Shown here: positions 54,928 through 64,000 of the stretch, piece after piece | Layout of the letters: the number at the start of each line of letters is the position of its first letter | How positions within the stretch are numbered: position 1 is the first letter of the stretch | Origin: Pyricularia pennisetigena | Lineage: Eukaryota; Ascomycota; Sordariomycetes; Magnaporthales; Pyriculariaceae | NCBI RefSeq assembly: GCF_004337985.1 | Contig: NW_021940926.1 | Span: forward strand, 248,001-312,000 | Direction: 5' to 3' | DNA: 64,000 nt | Translations under genes and position numbers: made by a program | The notes under the pieces: model-generated | Told to the model about the DNA's origin: nothing | The model's database searches: none | What the model saw: only the letters and a program-made list of their open reading frames with translations

Positions 54928-55120
54928 TGTCACGGCCAGGGTAAGCATAGCACGGAAGCTAGTCTATTGGCACCTATCGACGAAGATTCTACTCTGAGGA
55001 GAGGAAAGGAAACAAACAAAGTTCTGAGCTTGACGCGACGTCGATAAAGGTATCACCCTGGTGGGTCGTTGGTCAGGGGTCAGGGTTAGGGTCTGGTGAT
55101 CTCATGGTCCAAATGTCACA
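54928..55120 (-). repeat. 5' LTR of the Ty3 element
   Basis: 193 bp, identical by eye to the 3' LTR. On the sense strand it begins TGTGACATTTGG and ends GGCCGTGACA. It should contain the promoter; a plausible R start is AGAGTAGAAT at 54995. Confidence 0.97.
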
Positions 55121-56487
55121 CCAACAATCCAGTTTTTAACCCTATATTAATTATTTCACTATTAATTTCCGTTTAAATCCAAAACATTTTTTAAAAATGG
55201 TTAAATAAATTAATATAACGATCGTAATTTGCCAAATTTGCAATGCAATTATTATATAAAAACCTTTTTTTGTTGGTCGATTAAAAATTGGCGGTTTTAT
55301 TTAAATTGGGGTCCATCGATAAAATTTGCCATTTTACCAAAAAGATTGCATTCGTTTAAAAATTGGGTTGTTTTTTTGGTAAAAACGATTGACACAGCAA
55401 ATTTTTTCCGTAAGCAACCTTACCCCGGTTCAACAATTAGCCTATTTTACCTTTTTTGAAATTTATTATTTTGTCAGCTTAATTTTTAAAATTTCAATAT
55501 TTCCGCCATTTTAATTAAAAAGTAAAATAAATACGCGTATGGACGCTGTTTTAATATTAAACGGAAAATATCGGTATTTTCCAAATGGGAAATTAAAAAA
55601 TACCGTACCGGCCCATTGCGAAAATGGCCAGGGTGCTGGCCCGTATTAACGCGTTTGTTTTAATCGATTTTTTGGAAAAATAATACGTATTTTAATTGGT
55701 TAATTTGGTTAATTTTAATCCGTATTATTATTCCCCGGCGTTAACCTAATAATAAAAAAATTAAAATTTCGTTTTGAAATATTTCCTTTTAAATATTATT
55801 TTATTATAATTTAAATTAAACCGATTAAATTAATTTTCCGGATTTTCAATTGGTTCGATCGCGGTTTAACCGTATACCCGCCCCACAATGGTATATTACA
55901 AATATTTTGCTATTATGGAGTAATTAACCCGATTTGGGTTAATTATCGCTGTAATTAATCGGAAGGGTTTAAAATGAAAATTTCCATTAATTAATTTGGC
56001 GCCATTAATTCGTCGCCGAATGGCACGTAAACGTATTTATTTCCAAATAATTAATTGGTATTAAATCTTTATTACGTTTTTGTCGGTTTCCAAATTGTGG
56101 AAATTTCCCCGAATATTTATAATAAGTTATAATAAACAAAAATCGCCGAAAAATGCTAAATTTTGTTTTTGCGAAACAGCCAGCCAAAATATTTTTTTTT
56201 TGTTTAGGATGGGTTGCTGGTGTTATTACCTGTGGTGGTTGGTTGGTTGGTTATAAAAAATTGGTTGAAATTCGCCCCCGTTTCCTGCGGATTTCCTTTG
56301 TAAAATAAAAAATCCCCTTGTATTTTGGCGTATAAAAAACTATTTATTGGTATTTTATTGGCAAAATTCTGCGTTAAATTGTTAAAATCAATATATTTGG
56401 ATTTAACGTTCGCCGATTAACACTTTTAACACGTTTGCTGTTTGGTGCTGTTTTCAATTTCGAAGAAAAAAATGTTTCCGATTGGAA
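55121..56487. other. AT-rich spacer, nothing recognised
   Basis: RIP-shifted sequence with only short frames; no domain or repeat boundary seen. Confidence 0.45.
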
Positions 56488-57683
56488 TTAATATATGGTT
56501 ATAAATATTAACCTGGCAAATCCCTTATCCATATTGCCAAAATAAATTTTTACATTAATCTTTCCATTTCGAAACAACGTTATATTTAATTTTTTAATAG
56601 TATTGGTGGTTATAATAAAAATACGATTTTTCAAATTTACCACCCCGTCCAGCAAATTTAATAGCCCAAAAAATAAACAACCGGACCATTTTTTAACCGA
56701 ATTTGAAAATTTATTTTCGCTATCGTTTTTATTTTCCAAATTTAAATTTAATAGGGTACGTCGACGTTAAAAACAAATTGCATTAATATTTTCCAATAAA
56801 ACGATATAACGTTGTGGCAATTGTTTAAACAGCGTTTTCAATTTTATATTATTGCGAAAATTCGGAATTTCCAATATATAAAGGTCGAAATTGAATTTAT
56901 TTGCTAAAACCAGGTTAAAGGAAAATTTGCCCGTACCAAAAGGTTTATATAGGAAATATTTTCGTCGGTAAATCATTCCGCGATTTTTGTAAAAATTTCT
57001 GGTTTGCGGGCGCAAATATTGTCGAATATTTTCGACAAATTGCGTTTTTATATTTTCGTCCAAATATACCGTAATGAATAATTTTTAAAATTTTACAATC
57101 GTTATATCCCAAAATACCCGGTTGCCGAAATTATTATTTCGGTATATATAAACAGCAATTGAATTTTGGCGCTATTTTTATTTGAATTTATAATAATGGC
57201 GGAAAAATTTGTCGATTGGGTTTTAAAATCAATTTAGGGAGAAACTATTTACCAATTTTTCGTTCGCAAATGGCTTTTTGTTATTTTGGGGACCAAAATA
57301 TTTCGCAAATTTAAAACGGAGGAATAAAAATTTACCGTCGTGGTAAAAAAACCTTATTTCAAATTTGGAAATGTATATAATTTGGTAATTATATTAATCG
57401 TTTTTCGTAATTTTTTGGTGCTAAAAGAATATTATACAGCGATCGGCAATTTTTGTACGCGCTACCACGGTACCGGTTTTTGTTTGGTTATTTTTTCGCT
57501 GTTAAAATAATTGATAACGTTTACATATAGGCGATCTTCGGCTGGTACAAACGTTAACACCTTAAAAAAAGGTATTGCAACCCGACAAATACCATAAAAA
57601 ATGCGTTTTGTATGCTTAACCAAATGCAACATACCACCAATTAGCGATAGCAGCCCTAATAAAAAGGGAAAATTAATTTTCAA
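56488..57683 (-). pseudogene. RIP-degraded BCS1-like AAA ATPase gene
   Basis: Three minus-strand pieces follow the order of fungal BCS1-like ATPases. At 57683-57462 there is an N-terminal hydrophobic segment and a BCS1_N-like stretch (EDRLYVNVINYF). At 57063-56767, NRGMIYRRKYFLYKPFGTGK is the Walker A region with GPPGTGK changed to KPFGTGK, and IVLLENIN is Walker B with both Asp of LLEDID turned to Asn. At 56739-56488, LNLLDGVV, IFIITTN and VKIYFGNMDK match the sensor and second region of homology. Every change named is a C-to-T or G-to-A effect. The family includes mitochondrial Bcs1 and many fungal paralogues of unknown role. This copy is dead. Confidence 0.8.
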
Positions 57684-57893
57684 TGTAAATTTCTAAGCGA
57701 AATCTACCAATGCAATTCCCGCCGCAATGGTTCCGCTAATAAGGGTCGCCAGGGTTAACATATACCAGCTGAAGATTGTAATACAATGGGACAAATAAAT
57801 TGAAAATTGAAAATTGGAAACTGTGGATGTGGCAAAAACTTAAAGACAAAGGCCTCGAATTGTTAATGTCATGCGGCTAGAATCAGAATTATA

Positions 57894-59163
57894 TTTGGGG
57901 GTTGTACGTTGTGGACCCCCTCAAAGAGGGGGTTACAAGATTCTGATTCACGACAAAATCGTGGGCCACCAACCTGTTTGAAAATCCGGACAAATATGTA
58001 CCTTACCGACATTAAAACAAATATAATAGGCCCAGAACAGCCCCGGTATATATAATTTTAATATATTAACAATCTGTGTAAAATAATAGCTATTATAAAA
58101 CTTAGTCGCATTTTATACGGATTTTCCCCAAATTTATAAAAACAATATTTAGCAAAATAGGTACTTACGTATACGCATTTTCAACCCCCGGTTAAATAAC
58201 TATATAAAATAGAACAAATATAGGGGAAAATTAAATTTTATTTTGATTTGCAAAAATTGACCAAATATGACAAATTTTGCCATTAAAATAATATATCAAT
58301 CAAATTATTTGCAAAAAACCGAATTCCCATACTAAATATTAAAAGATTAAATAACTTAATTGATAATTAATTATAATAAATTCCGTAAATTATTTAACAG
58401 AAAAGTAAAAATACGATTCGAATTGCAGTACAAACTTTTAAATGATGAATATTTATTTTAAGTAAAATAGTTAATTACAAAATTAGAAATTAAATATCTA
58501 TATATATTCCCTATATAAAACTTCTATTTTTTTAATTTTTATAATAATAAAAAAAGAGTTTATTTAAATATTATTTTTGCTAATACAAGTATTAAATATA
58601 TAAAACTTTAAAATTTTGTTTTAAGCTTAACTTATATACTACTATTTTTTATTTTCTGGTAAATATTTTACCAAATTTATTATATTTAATTATTCATTAA
58701 ATTATTTAATTTTTTAATATTTAGTATGGGAATTCGGTTTTTTGCAAATAATTTGGTCAATATATTATTTTATTGGCAAAATTTGTCATTTTTGGTCAAT
58801 TTTTGCAAATCGAAATAAAATAAAATTTTCCCCCATATTTGTACTATTTTATATAATTATGTAACCAGTGGTCGAAAATGCAAGTACGCAAGTACCAATT
58901 CTGTAAGTTTTGACAAATAACCAACTATTTAAAAGCTTGAGAAATATTAAAAAATTATTTTTAACATTAATAGACAGCGGTATTGCATAATATCTTTTTG
59001 TTGTCCCCATCTGATTTAATTTCGACTTATAATAAGCGTTTAAATGTGGGTAAGGGACATACTTTTCCGGATTTTCAAACAGGTTGGTGGCTCACGATTT
59101 TGTCGTAAATCAGAATTTTGTAACCCCCTCTTTAAGGGGGCCCACAATCGCACAGCCCCCAAA
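57894..59163. mobile_element. palindromic pogo-type non-autonomous element, copy 2
   Basis: Same family and length (1270 bp) as 30770-32031, with TTTGGGGG and CCCCCAAA ends and TA flanks (57892-57893, 59164-59165). Both halves again mirror each other through the CCTGTTTGAAAATCCGG, ACCCCCGGTTAAA and ACTAAATATTAAAAGAT blocks into the centre. Terminal C-to-T and G-to-A changes show RIP. Confidence 0.85.
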
Positions 59164-59165
59164 TA

Positions 59166-60556
59166 GTTAATTCGAAGCCAAATATTTTCTGGACTTTTCT
59201 AGCACGTCCTCAAAAGAAACAATTTGGCGATGTGGGCAACGTCCTTATACCAGATACTTTGCTGAGATTATTTATACGCTTAATCAAAAACTGGTTTTTG
59301 CAAACCTCGTCACCATAACCATATAACTACTAGTCGGGGCTAGGTTAAAATAAAATGCGGTTTATAATGTGTGCTTTAAAGCCCAATAAATTGTAGATTA
59401 AATATATTTAAAGGTGCGGTATCCCCTGCTAATGCAAATAATATATTGAATATGCGAACCTATTAAACCGTTTCCGGTCTGGTTTTTTGTTATTTTGGCA
59501 ATTTTACCCTCCGTTTTTTAATTATTATAAATTTTATCCCTAAAATTCCTTTGCCAATGCGTGCTGAAAATTATAAAAATGGTTGCCTAATTTAAGCCAA
59601 AAGCCTGTTTTGGTTACATTTGGTCGTTTGTTAGTTACGGGATTGCAACCTTAGCTATCTTGTTGGAATAAACCCGTTACAAAACGTATACCTTAAAAAT
59701 TCAGCATTAACTTCACCCCCGATTCTTTAACCTCCCTAATGACGATAAACAATAATCCGGAAGAATTGGAAGGTGAAACGGCTACTACTACGACTGCAGT
59801 CAAATTCGTTTCTTCAAGCGTTTTCGTGCAATCAAATTGCTGGGACAGCTTAACTTACCGCAAAAGAACACTGTATGATATGCGCATAGGTGTCTGCCAA
59901 AAACATTCACTGACATCCAAAAATCCATCAAAATCGAGCGAATTGGATGCGGAAACTCACAGCCCCCCTTTCCGTCACGCTTTAGGATTTTATATTAAAA
60001 ATTAAATAAAACATTTAAATAATAAAAACCCTCGCATGCGTGGTGGTTTATTTTTGGTCCTTTTAAAAAAATAATATGGCAATAAAAATTTTATTACCTT
60101 TTAACCATCGGCTATTTTGCGACCTTATATATTATCCACTTTTATTATTTTCAAACCCGTATATTGGAAATAAAAACGATTATTTTAATAATTCGTCAAT
60201 TGCGTCGAAAAATCGGCCATACCATTTATCCTCAAATTGTTTCAAAATAAACCCGCACCTATATTACCATTTTTTAAATCCATGAAAAATAAAGTTTTAA
60301 TAACGCCAAATTTATCCGTCGCGAAACCAACGCCGAAACCATATTTTATAAACCGTATATTTCCACTATACCTATTTTTGGCGGAGGGTTTTTGGGATAA
60401 ATTATTTCGAAAAACAGCCCAAAAATGTCGGGCGAATTTGTTTAAAATGGGCATAAATTCGCAAATAATAAAAAAATTGGTTTCGAAAATGCTGGATAAA
60501 CAAATATAAAATGGGGATTTTTATTTTTAAAAGTTAATAATTAAATAACAAAAAAT
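59166..60556. other. AT-rich spacer with a less damaged islet
   Basis: Near 59739-60005 composition is closer to normal and an ATG opens an 88-codon frame (MTINNNPEELEGETATTTT...) with no recognised family. A plus-strand frame at 60237-60509 and its complement are RIP-shifted and unreadable. Nothing else seen. Confidence 0.3.
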
Positions 60557-61024
60557 TTACGAGCAAACGTTTGCAGGCCCTGCGTTCCAAAAAATGTCCG
60601 TTAAAATTAATAACGAAGGTAAAAATTGCAACCGAATAATCGAAATAATAACGGTAAAATTAACAATATTTAAAATAAATAAAACGCCGAATTTCTGGGC
60701 CCAACGCATTTTAAGCGGAAAGATAATCGGAATTGGCAATATAAACAAAATATAATCGGAAATAATATTGGAAATTGCGATCGCCATATATAGGACCGCT
60801 GCATTAAAACAGTAACCCGTACCCAATAATTTTGGCACCCAAAAAAACCTAATGGGTTTGCAACCAAAAAAAACATATTTGCAATAATAATCGTATAAAG
60901 GCCAATTGCGCAAATGGTGGTCCAAATTATACGGTGGTATTATAAAATCGGCGTAATTTTTCGGTAAAATAGCAATATCGAAATTTTCGTAAAACCGTTG
61001 CAAAAAATAAAAAAAACGCAGCAA
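60557..61024 (-). pseudogene. RIP-degraded fungal rhodopsin-domain (PTH11-like) membrane protein
   Basis: The 155-residue open piece matches by eye the second half of the fungal seven-helix domain common to PTH11-like and SAT4-like proteins: a CKPIRFFW loop, GYCFNAAVLYMAIAISNIISD, the helix with FILPIPIIFPLKM, a basic RWAQKFGVLFIL turn and IISIIRLQFL. The usual CiNxxxxxxxxxxxNiitD and LPiP signatures are visible. The N-terminal helices and tail are not readable. It has no proper start, and the surroundings are RIP-shifted, so it is a relic. Confidence 0.6.
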
Positions 61025-61321
61025 TATATAAAATTTATATTTAAACGAACTGTTAAAATTGTAAAAAACAGAAAAACAGGCAAAAATGGTAAATCGTAAT
61101 ATTTTAAAATGGTATTATTTATAAAGGAAACCAGCCATAATTTGTTAATTTATGCAAAAATTTAATTCCCAGATTTTCAAACGTATGGGAAAACCGGCTT
61201 TGTCGGGGTAAACGTTATAATATTATCGAAATTGCACAACCGCGTTTTTAAATCCTTCCGCGTCGTAAAATTTCGGGTCGGGGTCCCAGCCTCTCCATTG
61301 GATTTAATATTAAAATACATT

Positions 61322-61597
61322 TTATAATATCCGCGAAAAAATTACCCGTTCGATTTCCCATTTTTTTTCGTTGGTATTTTTTAACGCGTCGATTATTTTG
61401 TTTTCGGGCCTTTTTGCGGTTTGTCCGTCCAACGGATTACGTAGGTCCAACCGAAAACGGTCGGTATAAAATACGCGGTTTTTTTTCCAAAAATTTGGCA
61501 ATTCCAAATGGTAAAAATACCCCCATTTTTTTTTAATTATATAATTATATTTGGTTAACGGATAATTTAATTTATCTTTAGAACGGTCCGTTACCAA
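61322..61597 (-). pseudogene. unrecognised degraded coding piece
   Basis: A 91-residue RIP-shifted frame (LDLRNPLDGQTAKRPENK, NEKKWEIERVIFSRIL) reads like real protein sequence but matches no family I know. It ends at the boundary of the solo LTR at 61599, which may have interrupted it. Confidence 0.3.
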
Positions 61598-61598
61598 A

Positions 61599-61813
61599 TG
61601 TGAGGATTAGGCCACCAGACCCACCCTCAGAATCACCACTCCACTCACCAGCCACACTAGGCCCAGGGCGTGCAAAGGGTCCACTCACCCCGGATTTAAA
61701 ACGCGTCTCTCCAGCGCGCCGTCAATTGTAATTTCTCTCTTCTCTTCAGTTTAGAATTTTCGTCGATAGCGCCTAATACACTGAGGTTCTCCAATGTATG
61801 CCTGGCCGTGACA
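61599..61813 (+). repeat. diverged sushi-type solo LTR, opposite orientation
   Basis: 215 bp from TGTGAGGATTAGG to GGCCGTGACA. The 3' part aligns with the sense strand of the 193-bp LTRs: TAGAAT, TTCGTCGATAG, GCC and finally CCTGGCCGTGACA. The 5' part has diverged. The flanks, CCAAA and GCACC, do not match. GC-normal inside AT-rich DNA. Confidence 0.7.
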
Positions 61814-62120
61814 GCACCCATTATTATATGGCCTATTTTAATTTTATTTTAATGCGAATTTTATTTTTACCCATTTTTTTTACAAATTATCAAAAAAAAC
61901 AGTGCGCATTTAATTAAATTATTGTCGTAAAAATTGCGCGTTGGTGGTAACCATTTCGCAAAAACAAACAGTATCGTAAACCGAATAAAAGTAACCAAAT
62001 CCTAAACATGCTACGTACATCCGTGGTATCCCTGTCATTTGGCTATTTTCCGACCCATTTTGGACATTCCCTTGTCTTTTCGCCTCTGTCCCCTGTCGCC
62101 CATTCCCGGTCGCCCTAACA

Positions 62121-62342
62121 GTTTCCAGCATTTAAATCTAGCAATCGCCCATTTGCAATTCCCAAAATTCGAATCCAGCAATTACCCACCTGCAATTCCC
62201 AGCATTGGAATCCAGCAATCGCCCACCTGCAATTCCCAAAATTCGAATCCAGCAATCACCCACCTGAAATTCCCAGCATTGGAATCCAGCAATCGCCCAC
62301 CAGCAGTTCGCAAATCTCGAATTCTCGCATCGCTAGCCCAAT
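62121..62342. repeat. 37-bp tandem repeat, about six copies
   Basis: Units start at 62121, 62158, 62195, 62232, 62269 and 62306. The core is GAATCCAGCAAT and CCCACCTGCA; units alternate between CCCAAAATTC and CCCAGCATTG, which gives a 74-bp higher-order period. The first and last units are the most diverged. The array runs directly into the ATG at 62341. Confidence 0.9.
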
Positions 62343-63871
62343 GCAGGAAATTCTATCTACACTGCGATCAATTATTTGGTCTTTGGGGAAATCTTTCGAT
62401 TCGAATGAAATAAGCGATTTGACCAGTCAATTCAATTGTCTTCTAACAGTCCACAAAAAACTCTTCCGTAAACGGCTCTTAACCGTCGATGACCGAGTTG
62501 CTAAACCCAGTCTGAACCGCCTAGAGGCCTTTTTGCTCCTCGTTTATGAGCCGGATGCTGATAAGTTTATGTCAAGTTTCAGGAAGCTTGATTATAAGAA
62601 CATAATCGCTCTTGGCCTGGTTGTCACAGTCAAATTTCTGAACTCCCCTGGGGACCAGCTCAACGAACTTCCTAATGTCGCTGCATACGTAGTGCAACAG
62701 CTGGACAGCCGGATATTTGCTGAAGAAATCTTCAACGTCATTGCCAGGGTTCACACCATCAGGTAGGTACCCAAATGTTAGGCATTAACCATGAAAAGAT
62801 ATTTTCGCCACTGATTAACCCCACTTTACTTGAGAAATCCACACTAATCCCACTTTTATGGAGGATCCTAACGCTTACTAATTATACTATCGATATGGAT
62901 TCAATCCCGGCGTCCCCCTTCCAAAAAGCCCTGTCTGCCCCCGCCAGCCACCTTGACAACCCCAGCTGGCCACTTGTCGACTCAGCAAACATAATGAAAG
63001 GCCACCACTTTCTCAGACATCACGGAGATTTTGGATATATGGCACGGGCCGTTTGTATTTTCGCTGATGAAATGATTTCGGTGCCAATGAAATAAGGAGT
63101 ATGGCGGTTTGACAAAGAAAAAACAGTGTTTCCCAAAACAGCAAAGGATCTCGTTTTGCGGTTCAATATGGAATATGTATGTGTGCACCACCCAACACAA
63201 ATTAGCAATCGGAAAAATTAAAAAAACAGTTTCACCTAGTCGTTAGTGACGCAAAACTCCTAAGACAAAAAATAGAATGGGACGAAGCTCTGGATATTGT
63301 CTGGATTGAAACTGAAGTACTCTCAGAGCAGACCCGGATGGCAGTATTCATCGTACTTACGAAGCCACTTACGCCACTCGAGTCCCAAAACGAAATGACA
63401 ATCCAAGGAGAACCGTCGCACGGCGCAAACCTCCCAATGGGTCGAAAAGCAGCGCCGGAGTTATGCGATCGTAGATCCAGAGAAGTTCTGAGCATACCAT
63501 TCCTACTGCAGCCCAATAATTTGATCACCAATCCGGAGGTATGTAAAGGAATCCTTGAGGATTAACAGGTCGGGTTATAAGAGGTTCCAAGGCCAAACGC
63601 CTGGATATAGTGTCTGACAAACATGAATTTCACATTAATGCTATTTGAAAAGGCGACCAGAGGAGGGATTGCTTCCGACACCCCGGAAATGCAATCTACT
63701 GTCTGTTTCGTCGAGTCAGAGGCAGAACCAGACTCCTCGCGCGAACATGCCTTACAACCAGGTGATGTTATCCAGCTATATGGAGGTGCCGGAATTCGGG
63801 TAACAGGTGGAGGAGTATATGCAATCGCCATACGGTACCGCACATATCCACAATCTGAAAAGCAGAAGTAG
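62341..63871 (+). CDS. unrecognised gene, probably several exons
   Basis: Exon 1 (62341-62762) encodes a helical, Leu-rich region of 140 residues ending at a GTAGGT donor. Coding blocks follow at about 62930-63095 (not resolved), at about 63230-63537 (KLLRQKIEWDEALDIVWIE), and at 63612-63871 (GDVIQLYGGAGIRVTGGGVY). The last two join in phase across 63538-63611 (GTATGT donor, ATAG acceptor, 74 nt). Other junctions are not settled, and a read-through frame at 62775-63095 ends in a stop. No domain recognised; no signal peptide or membrane segment is obvious. The gene lies outside the AT-rich tract and appears undamaged. Confidence 0.45.
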
Positions 63872-64000
63872 AGGACAAGCAGAAGAACAAACAGAAGGGC
63901 AGTATAAACAACAGGAAAATAGGAGGAAGAAAAAGCAGGAAAAGAATAGATAAGTTTAAATAAAGCTTATTCATTTTTCCGAACAAAGAAAATAGCGGAC
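63872..64000. other. downstream flank
   Basis: Purine-rich, AGAAG-type repeats and a TTTAAATAAAG that could serve as a polyadenylation region for the preceding gene. Confidence 0.3.

Larger units (their letters stand above)
49223..55120 (-). mobile_element. intact Ty3 chromovirus, sushi/Tf1 type
   Basis: A 5898-bp element between identical 193-bp LTRs. The sense strand is minus, with gag (54761-53388) then pol (53391-49474). Domain order is protease, reverse transcriptase, RNase H, integrase, chromodomain. Just inside the 5' LTR is a primer site complementary to the LTR itself, not to a tRNA (54916-54925 with 54986-54995), as in self-primed Tf1/sushi elements. Both frames are open and free of RIP. 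Flanking 5-mers (TTATT on the left, CCAAC on the right) do not match, so no target duplication remains. Confidence 0.95.
29800..61900. other. AT-rich tract of RIP-degraded nested transposons
   Basis: Base composition shifts to strongly AT-rich, with abundant TA steps and retained CG, while old coding frames carry stops and substitutions explained by C-to-T or G-to-A. Examples are a Gln codon turned to TAA in the Tc1 transposase (48044-48046, minus) and Pro to Phe and Asp to Asn in the BCS1-like Walker motifs. This is the signature of fungal RIP acting mainly at CpA. Undamaged islands inside the tract are the Ty3 element (49223-55120) and solo LTRs (37280-37431, 41206-41398, 61599-61813). Confidence 0.85.

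Noticed and set aside
49218..55125. A RIP-altered target duplication (CCAAC changed to TTATT)
   Set aside because: Four of five positions could be C-to-T or identical, but one (A to T) cannot, and the adjoining element has no RIP damage.
62121..62342. CRISPR-like array
   Set aside because: The 37-bp units are contiguous with no unique spacers, and the genome is fungal; this is a tandem repeat.

Overview
The window looks like an accessory, repeat-rich compartment of a filamentous ascomycete (Pezizomycotina) genome. The evidence is short GT-AG introns, a Tad1/I-type LINE, a chromodomain Ty3 retrotransposon, gene relics of families common in these fungi (BCS1-like AAA ATPase, fungal rhodopsin-domain membrane protein), and a very AT-rich tract whose old coding sequences carry C-to-T / G-to-A damage typical of repeat-induced point mutation (RIP). 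No rRNA, tRNA, CRISPR array or bacterial-style operon was recognised.

Layout. About 1-29.8 kb has normal base composition. It begins with poorly coding sequence (1-1968), then a complete, undamaged LINE (1984-7967) with a 14-15 bp target-site duplication. Next come two minus-strand coding remnants (8000-8432 and 12991-14094) that share a short helical motif. Three plus-strand genes follow: an orphan 655-residue protein with one 58-bp intron (15361-17386), a PD-(D/E)XK nuclease-fold protein (18976-20322), and an 842-residue protein with a Ulp1/SENP-type (C48) cysteine protease domain and one 70-bp intron (22406-25004). From 25 to 29.8 kb there is a Ty1/copia LTR-like repeat and a 12-bp minisatellite, but no convincing gene.

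From about 29.8 to 61.9 kb the DNA is AT-rich and consists of nested, decayed transposons. These are two 1.27-kb almost fully palindromic elements (30770-32031 and 57894-59163); a 10.3-kb Ty1/copia relic with LTRs and a GGCCC duplication (33378-43672) that has swallowed a 2.67-kb pogo/Fot1-like transposon and two solo LTRs; a Mutator-like element (44046-47538); and a Tc1/mariner element (47552-48938). One intact 5.9-kb Ty3 chromovirus of the sushi/Tf1 type (49223-55120) sits inside this tract without any RIP damage. RIP-damaged gene relics lie at 56488-57683 (BCS1-like ATPase) and 60557-61024 (rhodopsin-domain membrane protein).

The last 2 kb returns to normal composition, with a 37-bp tandem array running up to the start codon of an unrecognised, probably spliced gene (62341-63871).

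How it fits together: the AT-rich tract records successive insertions and RIP, while the intact LINE, the intact chromovirus and its identical solo LTR are much younger and escaped RIP. The co-oriented protease, nuclease-fold and orphan genes between 15.4 and 25.0 kb are the best candidate for an undescribed functional unit. That link rests on neighbourhood and domain content only.
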